Positions 43,871 to 53,146 of a DNA stretch of 64,000 nucleotides are shown one piece after another. The stretch spans positions 585,409 through 649,408 of the forward strand of contig BCJX01000010.1 of the NCBI GenBank assembly GCA_001600415.1. Direction: 5' to 3'. The position numbers and the translations under genes were made by a program. Every line of letters starts with the position of its first letter. The stretch's first letter is position 1. The notes beneath the pieces were generated by a model. The model was not told where the DNA came from and ran no database searches. It saw only the letters and a list, made by a program, of their open reading frames with translations. The stretch comes from Pascua guehoae (taxonomy: Eukaryota > Basidiomycota > Tremellomycetes > Trichosporonales > Trichosporonaceae).

Positions 43871-45558
43871 TTAACTGCGCGTTGCCGCCTCGGTAAGGTC
43901 GATGACCTGTGTTGTTAGTTGATGTGTACATGCCATAGAAGCAACGTATTTATGTATGACGCTCATTAGGACTGTGGATGTTCTGGCGGGCTGCACAGAC
44001 CCGACTTGCCCAAGCTGGTCCCTGGCGATGGCGCGCAAGATTTCCAACGGAATGCACAGCATTCTGCGTTGCCCGTGGCAGCTAGCCACGAAGCTCGCAC
44101 GGCGCTCGCATGGCCGAGCCACTCGACGCACCTTTTGGATATCAGGACGCTCTGTTGGGTCGAGCACGAGACACGCGTCAATGAGCTTGGTGAGGCGTTC
44201 AGAGTAGCCCCCCGGGTGCCTGTACCGCCCCGACATGACGGCCATGGCGACCGACGAGCCGTCCGTCTCGAACGGCGACACACCGTACGCAACTGCATAC
44301 AGTGTGCAGCCGAGCGACCAGATGTCGACCTTTTCATCGAGCGTCTTGCCCGTCTTGACGTCAAAGAGTTCGGGGGCGCGGTATGGCATCGTGCTGTGCT
44401 CGGCCGCAATGTCCTGCAGTGTCAGTGGGTGTGCAAGGGTTAGTGCGCCGAGCACGTGGCCAAGGCGGTGCTCACCTGTTCCAAAAGCGCCTGTTGCCGC
44501 GTCGTAACGTCGATGCGTGCTCTGAATGTCAGCCGTGCCAGCGTTCCAGCTCACTTGATGGTAGATCCAAAGTCCATGAGGATGGGCTGGTCGTCGTCTG
44601 CGAGCATAATGTTGCTGCGTGTCAGCAGATGGATACTCCCTCAGTACGTACCCAGGCTTGATGTCGCGGTGCGCATAGGGCACAAGCTCGCCCTCCTGTC
44701 CGGGCTCGTCTTCGGGCTGCTCAAACAGCGGTTCGGTGACGCCCTGTGTGATAAGAGGGTCCTCCTCACGCGTCGGGGGGTACGACGCGCTGACTGCGGG
44801 GAGGCGGTACTGGTGCATTGCGCGGACACTGGCGGTGTCAGCTAACGTACACGTGCCGGAGTGAAGCTCACGCCAGACATGTCCCGTGGAAGAGACGGAG
44901 GAGGCGGTCCTCGTCTACACGCTGGCCCGTGACCGACACCTGGGTCATGAGGTCCTGGAGGTTGCCGCGCTGGTAAAAGGGAAGGAACCTGTGTTTTGCG
45001 TGAGTGCGTTCTCCGAACCCGTGCCTGTCGCCGTAGCAAACTACCCGCTTCGACTCACAGGTAGATGATCTTGCCCTCGCCGTTGGGGTCCTGGACGACG
45101 GCGCTGTCGAGGAGCTTGATAATGTTTGGGTGCCGCAGACGGCGGTACGCTTCCACCTCGCGCATGGCCGTCTGGATCCCGTCTTGGCCGGTTGTGACGA
45201 GGATCTTCTTGAGCGCAAACAAACGCCCAGACGACGTGTCACGGATCAGGTAGACAAAGGCAAAGCCGCCTTCGCCGAGGAGCTTTTCGACCTTGTACGA
45301 CCGTCCATTGATCTTGAGCGTCGCGTCTCTGTGGTGTCAGTGTGCCGCGCGTGTGGGAGCCTGAAGGCAACATGGACGTACGGCCGGCAGATGCACTAGG
45401 AGGGGAGTCAGCTTGGCACAGCAACGTGCGCGCAGCGGAGCAGCTCGAAGCTGTCCAGCGGCACAAGCACGCGCGGTACGTACCTGTGTCGCGGTGATGA
45501 GCGCATCGCGCGCGTAAAACTTGAGACGATCGAGGGCGATGGCAACGTTATCGTTCAT
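43871..45558 (-). CDS. STK16/Env7-type serine/threonine kinase, 9 exons, 358 aa
   Basis: Exons 45558-45484, 45395-45382, 45328-45059, 44988-44872, 44828-44652, 44614-44555, 44521-44476, 44413-44132 and 43906-43871; every join keeps frame. The product has LKINGRSYKVEKLLGEGGFA (Gly loop at 48-55), FALKKI (Lys70), HRDIKPGN (Asp214), MDFGST (Asp232), HSTMPYRAPELFDV and VDIWSLGCTLYAV. The LKING(R)S start, the RGNLQDLM segment, the DFGS motif and the MPYRAPE segment are specific to the NAK-family STK16/MPSK1 group; yeast Env7 is the vacuolar-membrane member. These kinases are often palmitoylated through N-terminal cysteines: exon 2, only 14 nt long, encodes CIC. The kinase would act at Golgi, vacuole or other endomembranes (inference). 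It is divergent from CCA1 with 198 bp between start codons. Confidence 0.92.
45382..45395 (-). other. 14-nt micro-exon of the STK16-like kinase
   Basis: Flanked by CTAG acceptor and GTACGT donor. It encodes CICR and the first two bases of a Pro codon; skipping or extending it shifts the frame. The two cysteines correspond to the position of the acylated cysteines in STK16. Confidence 0.8.
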
Positions 45559-45756
45559 GGTGGTGGTAGAGGTGAGAGTAGCAACAAAGGCGGCGGTTTG
45601 GGCCGTGGGCCTAGAATGCCAACCACCCGCGCACTACACGTCCATGTCAGGGGACTCGAGTGTGGGGACCCCGCACAGCCACTGACAAGATTGTCTTCAA
45701 CTCGACTCTGACCGGCCCTGCATCGACAATCTCAACATCCAACTCTCTCTCCTCTC

Positions 45757-47532
45757 ATGCTGCGAGCCCTCGCATGCATTCGTCGTAATACGCTACTCCT
45801 CGTCCGAACCATGGCCACATCCACCTCTGCGCCTGCTGGGCCCATCACCAGAGCAGGCCTCATTACGCTCACGGACGCCGAGGAAAAGATTGTCTCTCTC
45901 CTCGACCGGTTTGGACGTGGACGGTCGCCGCCCATCGAGTGTCGTCTGGCGGGCGGATGGGTGCGCGACAAGGTGAGTAATGGCAGGTGGTGGTGGCTCA
46001 ATGCTGACCTCTAGATCTTGTCGCTTCCCTCCCATGACCTCGATGTAGCACTGTCGACCACGTCGGGCTATGCGTTTGCAGTCGACTTTGCCGAATTCCT
46101 CCACACCCAGGGTGTGCCGACGGGCTCTGTCGGGCGCGTCGCCGCCAACCCCGATCAGAGTAAGCACCTCGAGACGGGAACAACGACTATCATGGGACTC
46201 GGATGTGACTTTGTCGGCCTCCGGAGCGAAACTTACACCGACTCGAGGATTCCCGACCAGGTTGTGCGTGCAGTCTCGCATCCCCAGTGCACACGTCGCT
46301 AATGAGCTCTAGACGCTGGGCACACCGCTCGAGGACGCTCTCCGACGCGACCTGACTGTCAACTCGCTCTTCTTCAACGTCCACACGCGCGAGATTGAGG
46401 ATTGGACGCGGTCCGGCCTGTCCGACCTCGACGCCCGCATTGCGCGCACGCCCCTCCCACCCCGCCAGACGTTCCTCGACGACCCCTTGCGTGTCCTCCG
46501 GTGTGTACGGTTTGCAAGCCGATTCGGACTCCGGATCGAGCCCGATGTTGAAGCCGCCATTATCGAAGAGGGCATCAAGCTCGCCCTCAAGCAAAAGGTG
46601 TCCAAGGAGCGCATTGGGATCGAGACGACCAAGATGCTCGAAAAGACGCCTGTCCCGTCGCTTGAGCTCATGGAGTCGCTCCGCCTCAACTCGTCCATCT
46701 TTATGTGCTCCATTGAACCACCCCATCCACGTTCCGAGGCCCTCAACGCCGCGCGTATTCTGACAGAGGTGTTCAAGCGCTACGATGCAGGGCTCAAGCG
46801 CGACAGTGAAGAAAGCGCGCTCAATCTCTGGTTTGCGGCTGCGGCGTGCCCATTCCGCGGCGCCATTGTCACCCACAAGAAGCGCGAGGTGCCTGCAGTG
46901 TCTGTCATTATGCGGGACAACCTCAAGGTGGGTCTCATGCGTCTCACCCCACAACTGACCCTCCAGCTCTCAAACGAGATCAACAGCGGTGTTACCAACC
47001 TGTTCACCGCCGCCACCCTCCTTGACCCCGAACTCGTCCACGCGTCCCGCTCCAAGATTGGCATTACGCTCCAGAACCCTGCTGTCAAGCCATGGGAACA
47101 GTCACTGGCGTGGTCGATCGTCGACCGCATCCTCCCCACGTGGAAGGGACAGTGGACTCCTGCGCACGACGCTGTGTTCCAGTCGTTCATGGCGTTGCGC
47201 GACCGCATCCTCGAACTGGGCCTGCCCGACGCCATCAGGCAGCCACCACTTTTGGATGTGAGTCAACGGGTGTCGGACGTGACCGAATCTCAATGTTGCT
47301 AACACTCCAGGGCAAAACACTCCAGCGCCTGCTCGACATCAAGCCCTCGCCCCTCCTCTCGGTCATCCTCCGTGCCATCAACGAGTGGCAGCTCGACCAC
47401 CCAGGCTCTACCGCCGACGAGTGCACCGCGTGGGTGCTCGAAAACTGGAACGGCGAGGGCAAGGCAAAGTGGGAGGCGCTCACGCCAAAGCCGCCGAACA
47501 AGACGGGCAAGGCTGCCAAGCGTAAGAGTTAG
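45757..47532 (+). CDS. CCA1: tRNA nucleotidyltransferase (CCA-adding enzyme), 5 exons, 530 aa
   Basis: Exons 45757-45972, 46015-46263, 46313-46927, 46967-47257 and 47311-47532. The enzyme adds CCA to tRNA 3' ends using CTP and ATP. Visible motifs: AGGWVRDK (residues 65-72), SHDLDVAL with the catalytic DxD (Asp80/Asp82), LEDALRRDLTVNSLF with the nucleotide-selecting region, and TFLDDPLRVLRCVRFASRFG, all class II nucleotidyltransferase signatures. Two in-frame ATGs lie 18 codons apart (45757 and 45811). The first adds MLRALACIRRNTLLLVRT, a basic amphipathic mitochondrial presequence; the second starts the cytosolic/nuclear form, as known for yeast CCA1. For exon 2 I chose the GTGCGT donor at 46264, giving IPDQVTLGT. 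The 39-nt segment 46928-46966 has GT, CTGAC and AG and is called an intron, though reading through it stays in frame. Confidence 0.92.
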
Positions 47533-47717
47533 GAAGACGCGCGCACACAGAGAATTTTGCGTGCGCGAAGAGAGAATCAGTAGAGAGCAGGTCTGCTCGT
47601 CACCATTTGCATTGCACATGTGCATCGCTTTACCGAGTCTGGGGCCTGGTGGGCATTTTGGCCAATCTAGCAACTGACTCTCACCCAGAGTGCACTCTTA
47701 TTGACACCAGCTGCTAA

Positions 47718-48826
47718 CTACGAACGCATACTCAACACTCGTCGCAGACGAGCGAATAAACCCCTACTCGGCGGTCGCGAGCTCAAAGGCCTCGTCGCAC
47801 GATGGCGCGGTACTCGTTCATCGTCCGCAACTACCCTCTCAGTGACAAAATTGCCATGGCCTCCGAGGTCCAAAAAGTGATCGTAGGCTGCGTTGAAGAT
47901 GACGAGTTCAAGAGGCCCTGTGGCCAACCGCATGGATCAGGATCAGCGCCAGGCGGGCCTGCTCCTTGAGGCCATCGAAACCGGCCAATCTCGCGCTACC
48001 CATTCCGTATCCCACTTGCCCGGGTCGACGATTGAGCTGCACTCCCTCGGCGTGTACGGCACAAGTTCACAGAAGACGTGGAGGGAGGACGGTTGATGGA
48101 GTCTCCATGGGGAGTGGGATTGGTCCTCGTCCAACGTAGGCGTGAGGTCGACGTGGTGGCGCGCAGCGCACCTCGACGAGCTGGAACCCAGCGTGCTTGA
48201 TGAAGACGTACCGGGGCACAAGAAACTGATGACCAGCCGCTCCGTCGGCGGAATGGCAGGGACATACGCGCTAGGCGTTTCCAGAAGTTGGGGTCGGCAG
48301 GCCCATCTGGAAAACGCCACGACGCTCTGCCGCAAAGCGGCTGGTACGGATATCAGAACGTGGGGAGCGTGTACTGGTAGAGGCAGAGCGCGCGCAGCGA
48401 AAGGGGCACATGGTCGCCGCGACAATCCGAGCCATACTCGACCGGGGTCTTCACCTCATCCCCTTTCCCGCGTGGCCGGGCACAGATCGGCGGTACGGCC
48501 CGCAAACGAAGCGCGCCGCGCGTCATGGAGCTGAGTGTGGACGTCGGAATTGAGGACAGGGCAGAAGAGGGGGGGCGACGCGTCGTGAAGAGCTTTGCAC
48601 GGGGGGAGCACGAGAAAGCGGCGGGGAAAGGGCAAAGGTGAGCTCGGATGTGCTTGTAGGGCCGATATCGAGTGAGGCGGGCGAGTGACGGTGAGCGGTG
48701 GACAGCGTCCACGACGACGCTAGTATGGCTGCCGTATCCTCGATGTCCTGTCTTGCACGGGTGGTGAACCTGGCCTGCGGGACTCGCGTCTGTGCCGCTG
48801 TCACGCTTGCGCTTGCGGTTTTTCAC
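47718..48826 (-). pseudogene. Decayed, frameshifted copy of the neighbouring hypothetical gene
   Basis: Pieces in three minus-strand frames line up, in order, with the intact gene at 49233-50264. CARPRGKGDEVKTPVEYG and PLSLRALCLYQYT match the intact PPPAGRGDRRCECESR and PHTLRLRNYT. VPAALRQSVVAFSRWACRP and SAYVPAIPPTERLVISFL match VRAPNVVAFVDMRPA and TAYVPDFPPADRLVINIA. After a shift, HAGFQLVEVRCAPP matches YAALRLQIPPEL, and IVDPGKWDTEWVARD matches LVDTDSWDTTWLTKP. At least two frameshifts are needed, so this is a pseudogene. Boundaries are approximate. The family function is unknown. Confidence 0.65.
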
Positions 48827-49232
48827 TCTGTCATTGTCGGGGATGGACGATATGGTGATGGCCGAATGGTGGTGTTAGGTGTTGTTTGTATTGTGTCTAG
48901 CGTTTGTGCGAGGGCTTTGTGGTCTGCGCGTGAGAATGGTTGCAGGTTGCCCATAGTGGCTCTCCACGTTTCCCCACCCTTTCTACAATGCCACATTCAT
49001 ATCTTGCTCGAGTTACAACCTTGTCTCTGAGCCGGGTATTCACCAGTCACGGGCAGGTCAGTTCCCAGAATGCTCCACATTGCTCGACTGCCGAGACGGC
49101 AGTGCCGCCTGCCTCTTCTCAATGACACGCGCCTCACTCCCACAGTGTCGATGATGCCCACTCATCACCTGGCACACGATTCATTCAACGGGACATATTC
49201 AGCAGTGCAAGCACGCCCATGGCCTTCTGCTC
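48827..49232. other. Spacer between the pseudogene and its intact relative
   Basis: No gene seen in these 406 bp. Confidence 0.45.
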
Positions 49233-50264
49233 CTACTCAACCGTCGCCAGCTCATAGTCCTCGTCGCCGACCACACCCCGATACTGCTCCCGCGTTGGCC
49301 AGCTGATGGAGCCTGCGACCGCCATGGCCTGGTCTCCGCCATATCCCATATTGGCGGCTGCGGTGGCGAGAGCGACCGAGAAGAGCATCCTCCCCTGGCT
49401 GAGGGCAGGAGGCAGGCGTGGGGGCTTTGTCAACCAGGTCGTATCCCAGCTGTCGGTATCGACGAGGGTGAACGCCACGTGGGCCTGGGTATGGAGGGCC
49501 GCGACGGTCTGGAGCACCTGGTCGAGGAAGAGCGGGCCTCGGCGGGTGAACTTGGGGCGGGCGGTGGGGCGCGCGACGGTTGTCTCCTTGGGGGTGAGGA
49601 GGATGTGGACGTGCTTGAGCTCGGGCGGGATCTGGAGCCGGAGCGCGGCGTACTTGTTGAGCGTGTGCCGCGGGTCGTAGGCAATGTTGATGACGAGCCT
49701 GTCCGCGGGGGGGAAATCGGGCACATACGCTGTCGGGGGTCGCGACCAGTCGGCCTCGGCTGCGGGCCGCATGTCGACAAACGCCACGACGTTGGGGGCC
49801 CGCACGGCCCAGTCGGCATTGCATGTATAGTTGCGCAACCGCAGCGTGTGCGGCTTGAGCTTTGCATTGTCCGTCCGCGCGTCACCAAAGCCGAGGTCGA
49901 CGACGCGGTGCGAACGGCTCTCGCACTCGCACCGCCGGTCCCCACGCCCCGCGGGGGGCGGCTCGCATAGGTCGATCGTCCGCGCCGCCTGTACCATGGA
50001 CGACGACTGCCAGCCGTCTGCGAGCACGAGCCCATCGGCCGTCTCTACACGCGACCGGATCACCAGGCGGGTTACCGAGGGCGCATCCGCGTCGGGCGTC
50101 GAGGTGCCAGATGCGGAAAGATCAGCCGACGACGCGGGCAAATGAACACCAGCGTCCCCGCCCTCGACCTGCTGGATCTGCTCAGGCGAGGTCGAGGGAC
50201 CGGGCCTCGCGTTGCGCCCGCCCTTGCCGCCCTTCTTCGACTTGTTCGACTTGTTCTTTGTCAT
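49233..50264 (-). CDS. Hypothetical protein (343 aa), lineage-restricted family
   Basis: A single exon encodes 343 aa. The basic N-terminus MTKNKSNKSKKGGKGGRNAR is followed by a globular domain with LKPHTLRLRNYTCNADWAVR, NVVAFVDMRPAAEADWSR, FPPADRLVINIAYDPRHTLN and LDQVLQTVAALHTQAHVAFT. Alternating hydrophobic strands and helices suggest a compact alpha/beta fold, and the Lys-rich start could be a nuclear or nucleolar signal. I recognise no domain with a known activity; proteins with similar PPADRLV.N.AYDPR stretches are, as I recall, hypothetical proteins of Trichosporonales, often in many copies. A decayed paralogue lies immediately downstream at 47718-48826, showing local duplication and loss. 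Confidence 0.75.
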   Translation of the reverse strand: MTKNKSNKSKKGGKGGRNARPGPSTSPEQIQQVEGGDAGVHLPASSADLSASGTSTPDADAPSVTRLVIRSRVETADGLVLADGWQSSSMVQAARTIDLCEPPPAGRGDRRCECESRSHRVVDLGFGDARTDNAKLKPHTLRLRNYTCNADWAVRAPNVVAFVDMRPAAEADWSRPPTAYVPDFPPADRLVINIAYDPRHTLNKYAALRLQIPPELKHVHILLTPKETTVARPTARPKFTRRGPLFLDQVLQTVAALHTQAHVAFTLVDTDSWDTTWLTKPPRLPPALSQGRMLFSVALATAAANMGYGGDQAMAVAGSISWPTREQYRGVVGDEDYELATVE

Positions 50265-51397
50265 TCCGAGTGGATCGGCGCGGACGCAGATGAGTACGTA
50301 GCGGATGCGTCGGTGGATGCGTCCAAGCGATGGCGAGTGGGGGAATGGAGAACGGTGGATTCGTTGGTTGGTCGCGGTGGAGGTGTTGCTGACGTGGTGT
50401 GGCGGTCATTGGGGTGTGGGAATGGGCTGGAGTGGGGAGAACCCCGTGACATGGACAACCTTGTGCATTTAGTCTGCGCACAGCTGGCTAGGGAGAAGGC
50501 ATGTGACCCAACCAGTTCTGCTAGGTTGAGATTGGATGAAGGCGTTCCGTGGAGTGGGTCGGAATTGCAACGAAACGCCATACCCGAGGTCGCTCTCGTT
50601 GCGCGCTCTTTGTCCTCTCACGGTTGCCCCCCTCCCCCCTCTTTCTCTCCTTCTCCTTCACAATATGTTGGGTCCAGCGTCTGGCCAGCCCTCTCCAAAA
50701 AGGAACTTGTTGTGGTACTTCAGGATGTACTGCTGGAGCATAGCCTACAACTCGTGCCTGACGTACACCCCCTCAGTGAAAAATATCGACCGATATCGAT
50801 CGATATTTGTCGATATCCATCGATATTCGTAGATACTGTGGACCTCCGGCGACAAACAGTGTACAAGACCCACCAGGGCTAACGTATGACAGTGTCCGTG
50901 GTCACTATGCTTGCTACGATGCTGGAACTGATCGGTTCGTACCGGATTTCAGTTCGAGCGAACCGGGACACCCCTCCGGTTGACCGTATCGCGGAGTACG
51001 GGATCCGAACTCGCCAATCCGCCACATTCATTCAACTGGCGCCGCCACTCACCACCCAACACACATTCTCGGCCCCATTCCATGCTCTGCAATTGCATCA
51101 AGGCAAACCTTTCGTGACATAAAGTCCAGACGCACTGGTCTACAGTAATGTTACGAGCAACATGGTGAAATCATCCATTTCTAGAGTCGAGCCTGGGGAG
51201 ACCACAGCCGTAGTCGGCTGCACTTGAGAATGGCGGTAGTGCTTCTTGGCTGCTGCTTCTTGGCTGCCACGGGTGGAGTTAGACGCACATGCGTCCATTC
51301 AAGAGCAGCGGTATATTCGCACCGCCAACTCGGCACTAAAAAGTGGATAACCATGTTTGACAGAGGTCAGAAAGCGCTCGACCTCGACAAAAAAGTC
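50265..51397. other. Intergenic with an ATATCGA repeat cluster
   Basis: No protein-like frame. The notable item is the AT-rich cluster of CGATAT motifs at 50782-50838 in an otherwise GC-rich setting. Confidence 0.5.
50782..50838. repeat. Cluster of CGATAT/ATATCGA palindromic motifs
   Basis: About six copies of (T)ATCGA(T)AT-like words spaced 8-12 bp apart, several overlapping as the palindrome ATATCGATCGATAT. It could be a multi-site protein-binding element or a simple repeat expansion. Confidence 0.75.
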
Positions 51398-51501
51398 TAC
51401 GCTTAAGGGGGTTCGAACCCCTGTCACCACTTTTCACCAGCCAAAGCTGTACAGGAAACTGTAATGGAAGAGTGGCATCCTTACCACTAGACGATAAGCG
51501 T
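51398..51501 (-). tRNA. tRNA-Gly(TCC) with a 32-nt intron
   Basis: On the minus strand from 51501: acceptor ACGCTTA pairs perfectly with TAAGCGT, discriminator A. The D arm is GTC TAGTGGTAAG GAT, the anticodon stem CCACT/AGTGG, and the T arm AGGGG TTCGAAC CCCCT. The loop reads CT-TCC-A before the intron and A after it, giving anticodon TCC (glycine, GGA codons). Intron 32 nt after position 37; mature length 72 nt. A first pair of A1-U72 is unusual for a eukaryotic tRNA-Gly, which normally starts G1-C72, so the amino-acid identity is less certain than the tRNA call. Confidence 0.8.
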
Positions 51502-51890
51502 CCGACGATCTTCTCAAAAAAGTTGTGGTTAAGAAGCTGTCTCGAGGTTGTCAGGAGTTGTTGTTGTGTCTTGGTGCTGCAGCGGTAGGACTTCAGGGAC
51601 AGTCTGGGGAGGATTCAGGCACGCCGACAAACGTCGCACTCTCATTGGCTTTCAACGATCGGGGTTGTCTGTTGACATGGCCGTGTGGCCTTGCCATCTC
51701 TGCATGCACCACTACTCCCAGACATCCACAGTATGGACCGAGCCTAGCAACTGTCGACAGAGGTTGCCCGCATGGGGGAGATGCAGCTGCGACGGGGCAA
51801 CGCCTACAGGCCAACAATGATCACAGTACATCTAGCCAAAGGCATCTAGACTTGTCTCAGCATTATACTCTACGCTCCTGGGCCCCCCGC
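51502..51890. other. Intergenic, no gene seen
   Basis: 389 bp between the tRNA-Gly gene and the stop of the nucleoside hydrolase. Confidence 0.45.
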
Positions 51891-52835
51891 TCAAACCTCG
51901 GGATTCCCAAGGCGCTCCAACGCGTCGATGACGAGGTCCCAGAACCGGGCGGGGTCAATCTCTGTCGCGGCCCACGTCTTGCAGCCCTCTGGTGCGGGGG
52001 CACGGAGGTCGACGACGGTCATACCAGTCGTGAGGCGTCCCTGGGTCTCGACGTCAATGGGGGCGTTGACGGCACGGACGACCGAGGGGTCAATGACGTG
52101 GGCGACGGCACAGGCGTCGTGAACTGGGGGTGCATCAAACCCTTGGTTTTCCAAGTATGCCTTTCCGAAAAACTCGAGCAGCTCGTCGACAAATGTCGCG
52201 GGGTTGGTGCCGACGGCGCGGATACGTTCGCGGACGTCTGCGGTCGCCTGGGCCTTGTGCGTGACGTCGAGGCCGACCATGGTGACCTTCCAGCCTGCGG
52301 AGAAGACAATCTGCGCCGCCTCGGGGTCGATAAAAATGTTAAACTCTGCACACGGGCTCCAGTTGCCGCCGTGGATGGCGCCGCCCATCAGGACGACCTC
52401 TTTGACGCGCTCGGCCAGGCGTGGCTCGGTGCGCACCGCCAGCGCAATATTGGTCAGCGCGCCCGTCGGCACGAGTGTAATCGTACCCGGCTCATGCGCC
52501 ATGACCGTGTCGATGATCAGGTCGACCGCGTTGCGCCCGTCCAGCTCCAGCGTCGGCTCGGGGAGCACTGGCCCGTCCAGCCCCGTCTCGCCGTGAATGT
52601 CCGCCGCCACCTCTTGCACGCGCACAAGCGGCTGCGCCGAACCCGCCGCAAATGGAATCCCCGTAATCCCCGCCACGCGCGCGACCGAAAGTGCATTGCG
52701 CGTCACTTTGGCCAGTGTCTGGTTGCCCGCCACCGTCGTCACTGCAATCAGGTCAATCGCCGGGCTGCCCCACGCGAGCAGCATCGCGATCGCGTCGTCG
52801 TGGCCCGGGTCGCAGTCGAGGATGATCTTGGACAT
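51891..52835 (-). CDS. Inosine/uridine-preferring nucleoside hydrolase (314 aa)
   Basis: A single exon encodes 314 aa. The N-terminus MSKIILDCDPGHDDAIAMLL carries the DxDPGxDD calcium-binding signature of the IUNH family (Asp7, Asp9, Asp13, Asp14). GTITLVPTGALTNIALAVR, VVLMGGAIHGGNWSPCAEFN and FIDPEAAQIVF are the family's conserved blocks, and the catalytic His lies in PPVHDACAVAHVIDP. The enzyme hydrolyses ribonucleosides to ribose and base for nucleoside salvage, in the cytosol. I start at 52835; the frame is open further upstream to an ATG at 52910 (MCVASRLDRSQQPRFF), which would add 25 mostly basic residues and cannot be excluded. Divergent from the SET-domain gene with 311 bp between starts. 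Confidence 0.9.
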   Translation of the reverse strand: MSKIILDCDPGHDDAIAMLLAWGSPAIDLIAVTTVAGNQTLAKVTRNALSVARVAGITGIPFAAGSAQPLVRVQEVAADIHGETGLDGPVLPEPTLELDGRNAVDLIIDTVMAHEPGTITLVPTGALTNIALAVRTEPRLAERVKEVVLMGGAIHGGNWSPCAEFNIFIDPEAAQIVFSAGWKVTMVGLDVTHKAQATADVRERIRAVGTNPATFVDELLEFFGKAYLENQGFDAPPVHDACAVAHVIDPSVVRAVNAPIDVETQGRLTTGMTVVDLRAPAPEGCKTWAATEIDPARFWDLVIDALERLGNPEV

Positions 52836-53146
52836 GGCCGCGGTTGTGGTATGTGGCGTCGTAAAAAATCTTGGTTGTTGTGAACGGTCGAGACGAGATG
52901 CGACGCACATGGGCAACTGGAAACCGCGCACCACGCGCAACACGGCAGACGCTCGTGCCTGGGTGGATGCGCGCTGTGCCTGGCGCAGTGAGCAGCCCGC
53001 GCGTCATCAGAACTGACCCAGCCGGTGGAGGTTTCCGAAAATGCTCCGCTCGACCGGTCCCAGCCAAATTACTCAAAGCCCCCCCCCCCGGGCGTTGACA
53101 TGTTGACACCACCTCTCAACTCACGCACAGCCGGGGGCATGCGCCC
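52836..53146. promoter_or_regulatory. Shared divergent promoter of nucleoside hydrolase and SET-domain genes
   Basis: 311 bp between divergent start codons. A C run at 53083-53091 is present; no specific binding motif was identified. Confidence 0.4.
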
